From positions 4,342,501 to 4,406,500 of the forward strand of contig NZ_CP152407.1 of the NCBI RefSeq assembly GCF_038958875.1: a stretch of 64,000 nt of DNA, written 5' to 3'. The stretch's first letter is position 1. Every line of letters starts with the position of its first letter. The notes beneath the pieces were generated by a model. It was given only the letters and a program-made list of their open reading frames with translations. It had not been told where the DNA came from and did not search any database. Made by a program: the position numbers and the translations under genes. This DNA is from Acidovorax sp. FHTAMBA (GTDB lineage Bacteria > Pseudomonadota > Gammaproteobacteria > Burkholderiales > Burkholderiaceae_C). Shown piece after piece: positions 59,706 to 64,000 of the stretch.

Positions 59706-61676
59706 ATGAGCTTGCTTAACGTGGGCGCCCGCGCCCTGCTGGCCAACCAGGTGGCCCTGCAAACCGCAGGCCACAACATCGCCAATGTGAGCACCGCAGG
59801 CTACTCGCGCCAGACCGTGGTGCTGCAGACTGTGCAAGGCCAGTTCACCGGCGGTGGCTACATCGGCAAGGGCGTGGACGTGCAGACCATCTTGCGCAAC
59901 CACAGCGAGCTGCTCACGCGGCAGGCGACGGCGGCGTCCTCGGTGGACGCGGGCGACACCGTGCGCATGGCCCGCTTGCGCCAGCTGCAGGAAGTCTTTA
60001 GCGGTGGCCCGAGCGGCATCGGCGCGTCCATCAACGACATGATGAATGCCCTGTCGGATGTGGTGAGCTCGCCCACGGACCTCACCGCCCGCAGCGTGGC
60101 CCTGACGCGCATGGACGAAACCGCCGCGCGCATGCGCGATGCCTCGCAACGGCTCGACGAGATCGGCTACACCGTGGCCGAGCAGCTCAAGGGCAGCATG
60201 ATCGCGGTCAACAGCCTGGCCAGGAACATTGCCGCCGTGAACGAGCAGATTGCCCGGGCCAAAGGCAACGGCCAGCCCGCCAATGACCTGCTGGACCAGC
60301 GCGACCAGCTGATCCGCGACCTGAACCAGCACATCCAGACATCACAGGTGGCTGCCGATGACGGCTCGGTCAGCGTTTTTGTGGCTGGCAGCCAGCCCCT
60401 GGTGCTGGGCAACAAGGCTGCCCTGCTGTCGATCGAGGACCCCGCGGATTTTGGCGCGGGCAGCGGCAAGAAGGTGCTCACCTTCCAGCAACCCGGCTCG
60501 GCCACCAAGGTGGAGCTGAACGAAAGCATGCTGGGCGGCGGCCAGGTGGCAGGCCTGCTGCGCTTTCAGAACAACGATCTGGCCGAAGGGCGCAACCTGC
60601 TCGGGCGCATGGCCATCGCCATCAGCGAGTCGATGAACACGCAGAACCGGCTGGGGCTGACGCTGGACGGCACCCCCGGTGAAAACCTGTTTGCCCCGAT
60701 CAGCCTGGGCAATGCCGTCACCGGCAGCGCCAACACATCGGGTGCCACGATGGGGCTGCAGGTGGCCGACCCCACCAGGCTGCAGGCGTCCAGCTTCGAG
60801 ATCGCCTTCACAGGCGCGGCCGCCGGGTCGGTGACACGCCAATCGGACAACAAGGTGTTCGTTTTCGCAACCCTGGGCGAGCTGTCGACCATCATGGGCA
60901 ACAACGGCCTGGCCATCAATGACGGCGGTGCGCCGCCTGGCGCGTTTGCAGGCGCGGCGGCTGGCGACCGGTTTCTGGCAAACCCGATGGTTGGCGCGGC
61001 GGCGGAATTCAAGGCACTGCAGTACTCGCCGGTGGACCTGGCGGCTGCCAACCCGGTCAACGCAGCTATGGGGGCAGCGAATGGGGGTACGCTCCAGCTG
61101 GCATCCCTGAAGGCGACTGGCCCGATCACGCAACCGGCCACGGGCAGTCCTGTCACGATTGCCTTCACGGCGGGATCGCCTGCAACCTATTCGGCTACGG
61201 TTCCCGGCCCACCCATAGCAACCATCGCTACCGGCAACTACGTTTCCGGCGAGACCATCGCCATCAATGGCTGGGAAATCACGCTGCAGGGCGCACCCAA
61301 AAGCGGCGACACCGTCACGGTGGGCGCCGCCACTGACGCGCAGTTTGGTGACTGGTACAAGCGCGACGCGGGCAACGCGCGCGCCCTGATGGACCTGCGC
61401 GATGTGCAGATGTTCGACGGCGCGACCCTGTCCGACGGGTTTGCCAGCGCCATGGCGCAGGTGGGCACGCGCACGCAGAGCGCGCAGTACGCGGCCGAGC
61501 TGTCGTCCGCCATTGCCGCCAACCTGGAGCGCGACCGCACGGCCGTCTCGGGCGTCAACCTCGATGAGGAAGCTGCCCGCCTGATCCAGTTCCAGCAGGC
61601 CTACCAGGCATCTGCCAAGATGCTGCAGATTGCGCAGAACATTTTCGACACCCTGATCCAGGGGCTGGGCCGCTGA
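59706..61676 (+). CDS. flgK: FlgK, hook-filament junction protein 1
   Basis: FlgK joins hook and filament. The N-terminal NVGARALLANQVALQTAGHN followed by IANVSTAGYSRQTVVLQTVQ, and the C-terminal GVNLDEEAARLIQFQQAYQA, are diagnostic. The middle is Ala/Gly/Thr-rich and variable. At 656 residues it is somewhat long but normal for betaproteobacteria. It starts a pair with flgL, 21 bp downstream. Confidence 0.97.
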   Translation: MSLLNVGARALLANQVALQTAGHNIANVSTAGYSRQTVVLQTVQGQFTGGGYIGKGVDVQTILRNHSELLTRQATAASSVDAGDTVRMARLRQLQEVFSGGPSGIGASINDMMNALSDVVSSPTDLTARSVALTRMDETAARMRDASQRLDEIGYTVAEQLKGSMIAVNSLARNIAAVNEQIARAKGNGQPANDLLDQRDQLIRDLNQHIQTSQVAADDGSVSVFVAGSQPLVLGNKAALLSIEDPADFGAGSGKKVLTFQQPGSATKVELNESMLGGGQVAGLLRFQNNDLAEGRNLLGRMAIAISESMNTQNRLGLTLDGTPGENLFAPISLGNAVTGSANTSGATMGLQVADPTRLQASSFEIAFTGAAAGSVTRQSDNKVFVFATLGELSTIMGNNGLAINDGGAPPGAFAGAAAGDRFLANPMVGAAAEFKALQYSPVDLAAANPVNAAMGAANGGTLQLASLKATGPITQPATGSPVTIAFTAGSPATYSATVPGPPIATIATGNYVSGETIAINGWEITLQGAPKSGDTVTVGAATDAQFGDWYKRDAGNARALMDLRDVQMFDGATLSDGFASAMAQVGTRTQSAQYAAELSSAIAANLERDRTAVSGVNLDEEAARLIQFQQAYQASAKMLQIAQNIFDTLIQGLGR

Positions 61677-61696
61677 CGGCCTGAACGGAGTCCTCC

Positions 61697-62950
61697 ATGA
61701 GCAACTCTCTCTACCGGGTGAGCACCGCCAACCAGTACGACACGGCACTGCGCAACATCGGCCAGCGGCACACCTCCCTGTCCAACCTGCAGGAAAACCT
61801 GACCTCCGGAAAACGGGTCGTGCGGCCCAGCGACGACCCGGTGTCGGCTGCGCAGGCGGAGCGGGCCATCAACCGTCTGGCGCGCATCCAGACCGAGCAG
61901 CGCGCACTGGAAACCCAGCGCAATGCCATCGCCCAGGCCGAGTCTGCGCTGGGTGATGCCATCGGGCTCATGCAGAACTTCCGCGAGCTGACAGTGAGCG
62001 CCGGCGGCGGCACCTTGACGCCCAATGACCGGGCCACCATCGCCAACCAGCTGCAGGGGCTGCGCGAGCAGATGGTTGAAGTGGCCAACCGCAAGGACAC
62101 CAACGGCGTGCCGCTGCTGGGCGCGCTGGGCAGCGCCCTGGCACCTTTCCTGGGCCCGCTGACCACCACGCCAGACTACAGCTTCGCCGGCCTGCCGGGG
62201 CAAACCTCCAGCACCGGGGTGACCATCCCGGGCATGCTGGACGGAGACTCTGCCTTCATGTTCAACCCGCAGCGCGACGGCGTTTACAACGCGGCGGTGA
62301 GCGCCATCCCGAACACCCGGCAGCTCACGACGTCCGCCGTCACCCCGGTGGACAAGTCACTGGTCACGGGCGACAACTACACCATCGCCTTCAGCGCCGT
62401 GGGCCCGGGTGCGACGCCGGGCACCAGCACCGCGACCTACACCCTTACCAACACAACCACCGGTGCTATATCTGCACCCGTGACTGTGCCCGACTACCCC
62501 TCGGACAAGCCGTTGACCATCGCCATGACCGACATTCCGGGGCTGAGCTTCACCATCACCGGCAACCCGGCCAACGGCGACACCATCACGCTGCAGCCGA
62601 GCCCCAGCATATTCAGCACGCTGGACAGCGCCATCCGCGACATCCGCGACGCGCCCAACAGCAATGCGGCCATCCAGGCAGTGGGGCAGGCCCTGGCCAA
62701 CATGGACATCGGAATGGAACGCCTGCACAACATGCGCGGTTACGCGGGCGAGTTGCTCAACCGCGCAGACCGCATCACGGGCGACCAGGAAAAGCGCTCC
62801 GTACAGCTGGAAGGCGACCGCTCGCGGGCCGAAGATCTCGATATGATCAAGGGCATTTCGGACTTCCAGAACCAGCAGGTAGGCTACGAGGCTGCGCTCA
62901 AGTCTTACGCGCAGGTTCAGAGACTCTCGCTGTTCAACTACATCGGTTAA
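61697..62950 (+). CDS. flgL: FlgL, hook-filament junction protein 2
   Basis: FlgL completes the junction. Flagellin-like ends are seen: LSNLQENLTSGKRVVRPSDD near 31 and a C-terminal GISDFQNQQVGYEAALKSYA. The 417-residue length is normal. It is the last flagellar gene in the window, followed by 64 bp before the HDOD gene. Confidence 0.97.
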   Translation: MSNSLYRVSTANQYDTALRNIGQRHTSLSNLQENLTSGKRVVRPSDDPVSAAQAERAINRLARIQTEQRALETQRNAIAQAESALGDAIGLMQNFRELTVSAGGGTLTPNDRATIANQLQGLREQMVEVANRKDTNGVPLLGALGSALAPFLGPLTTTPDYSFAGLPGQTSSTGVTIPGMLDGDSAFMFNPQRDGVYNAAVSAIPNTRQLTTSAVTPVDKSLVTGDNYTIAFSAVGPGATPGTSTATYTLTNTTTGAISAPVTVPDYPSDKPLTIAMTDIPGLSFTITGNPANGDTITLQPSPSIFSTLDSAIRDIRDAPNSNAAIQAVGQALANMDIGMERLHNMRGYAGELLNRADRITGDQEKRSVQLEGDRSRAEDLDMIKGISDFQNQQVGYEAALKSYAQVQRLSLFNYIG

Positions 62951-63014
62951 TGCCCGTTTGCGGGGGTGCAGGAGGCACTCCGTGACCAGGGCCCATTACA
63001 TTGCCTGAGAGCAC

Positions 63015-64000
63015 ATGGCCCAATCCGTTCTTGGCAGCCTCATCCTGGGCTACCGCCCTTTGTGGAACCGCACCCGCAAGCTGGCGGGCATCCAGCTTTA
63101 CGCGCACAACGAAGCATCGGTTGCGGTGGATGCAGCGCATCTGCTGCGCACCCTGCAGGAGCTGTGGACCGCCAGCTCGCCGCCGCTGCTCATATCGGCC
63201 CAGACACGCCAGCTGCTGTGCGACCTGCTGGAGCATGCGCCGCGCGGTGCGCCGTGGATCGAGGTGCGCGGAGACTGGCTGTCCGATTCGGCGATCTACG
63301 CACGGGTGCGGGCGGCGCACCAGCGGGGGCTCAAGCTGGTGTGGCGCGGTGGCGCCCACCAGTTGCCCGAAGCCGATGTGGCGCGCTGTTTTGACAACAG
63401 CCTGCTCACCCTGCGCCCCGAAGATGCCGCAGCCGCGCTGCAGGCCGCCCCCCCTGCCCGCCCGGGCGCAACGCCGCAAGCGCCGCGCGCCGCAAGCCCG
63501 GTGCTGGCGGGACAGATGTACGAGGGCGTGGCAAGCCGGGCGCTGATGGAGCTGTGCCTGGACCACAGCAACGCGCTGGCCCTGGCGGGCTGGCCATCGG
63601 AAGACGTGCTGTACGGCCTGCGCCACCATCCCCAGCAACCTTCGCACGCGGTGATCTTCAAGCTGATGAAGGCGATTGACGCCGAGCAATCGCTGGAAAC
63701 GTTTGAAGACATCATGGGCGAAGACCCGCTGCTGGCGTACCGCTTCATGGTCTACACCAACTCGGCGGCCCTGGGCCTGCGCACCGGCATCGACTCGCTG
63801 CGGCGCGGGCTGGTGATGATGGGGTACGGCTCCATCAAGCGCTGGCTGTCCGACCAGCTGCCCCATGCCAGCACCGACCCCAACATGCACCCGGTGCGCG
63901 AAACCATGGTGATGCGCGCCCGGCTGACTGCGCACCTGCTTGATGCCGGGATCGAGCACGACCTGCGGCGCGAGATCTACCTGTGTGGCCTGCTCTCGCA
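63015..64000 (+). CDS. HDOD-domain protein, truncated by the window edge
   Basis: The frame is open from ATG 63015 to the right edge, so only about 328 residues are seen. The N-terminal part (residues 1-130) resembles a degenerate EAL-like barrel (GYRPLWNRTRKLAGIQLYAH). The later part matches an HDOD domain: LYGLRHHPQQPSHAVIFKLM, IMGEDPLLAYRFMVYTNSAAL, LRRGLVMMGYGSIKRWLSDQ. EAL-HDOD proteins are linked to signalling and motility control; a role here is inferred from position next to flgL. It likely continues beyond the window. Confidence 0.8.
   Translation, partial: MAQSVLGSLILGYRPLWNRTRKLAGIQLYAHNEASVAVDAAHLLRTLQELWTASSPPLLISAQTRQLLCDLLEHAPRGAPWIEVRGDWLSDSAIYARVRAAHQRGLKLVWRGGAHQLPEADVARCFDNSLLTLRPEDAAAALQAAPPARPGATPQAPRAASPVLAGQMYEGVASRALMELCLDHSNALALAGWPSEDVLYGLRHHPQQPSHAVIFKLMKAIDAEQSLETFEDIMGEDPLLAYRFMVYTNSAALGLRTGIDSLRRGLVMMGYGSIKRWLSDQLPHASTDPNMHPVRETMVMRARLTAHLLDAGIEHDLRREIYLCGLLS

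Overview
The window is GC-rich, gene-dense DNA from a betaproteobacterium, most likely a member of the Comamonadaceae close to Acidovorax. I infer this from the flagellar/chemotaxis gene order, the protein sequences, and a short dispersed repeat built around TAGCTGC, GCGCTT and ATAAGCGC that I associate with that family. No tRNA, rRNA, CRISPR array, transposase or phage gene is visible. Almost the whole window is one chemotaxis and flagellar locus.

Layout. 197-2095 is an ABC-F ATPase (uup-like) that carries a copy of the dispersed repeat inside its reading frame. 2179-8679 (minus strand) is a chemotaxis operon: a small CheZ-like protein, a CheY-like receiver, cheA, cheW, cheR, cheD, cheB. 8850-10588 (plus) is a receiver-histidine kinase hybrid with a LuxR-type response regulator. 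10614-21688 (minus) holds the export apparatus, C-ring and MS-ring genes: fliF, G, H, I, J, K, then fliL, M, N, O, P, Q, R. fliE (plus) diverges from fliF. 22365-26293 (minus) is fliT, fliS, fliD and a first flagellin gene. A second flagellin gene (26616-28094, plus) diverges from the first; each has its own sigma-28-like promoter and the two promoters lie about 12 bp apart.

28192-39038 is a tight accessory operon of sugar and methyl-transfer enzymes: a WbqC-like protein, three methyltransferase-like proteins, an FAD oxidoreductase with a cysteine cluster, a WecE-like sugar aminotransferase and a 1,754-residue multidomain glycosyltransferase. It sits between flagellin and stator genes, so flagellin glycosylation is a reasonable inference; O-antigen modification is the alternative. 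39304-49004 (plus) is motA, motB, cheY, cheZ, flhB, flhA, flhF, a degenerate FlhG/MinD-like gene and fliA. 49231-50840 (minus) is flgN, flgM, flgA. 51055-62950 (plus) is flgB to flgL, interrupted between flgH and flgI by an unrecognised secreted-protein gene. A truncated HDOD-domain gene runs off the right edge.

The genes supply most of a complete polar-type flagellum: basal body, hook, export gate and ATPase, switch, stator, filament, chaperones, checkpoint pair (FliA/FlgM), FlhF, and two sets of CheY-like and CheZ-like proteins. flhDC, receptors and nucleotide-sugar supply genes are not here. The most unusual items are a roughly 267-bp nested palindromic element that ends 2 bp before the fliA start codon, the unknown gene between flgH and flgI, the giant glycosyltransferase, the FlhG-like protein without a P-loop, the CheZ-like protein that shares a C-terminal peptide with CheD, and the inverted flagellin pair with apparent gene-conversion tracts.
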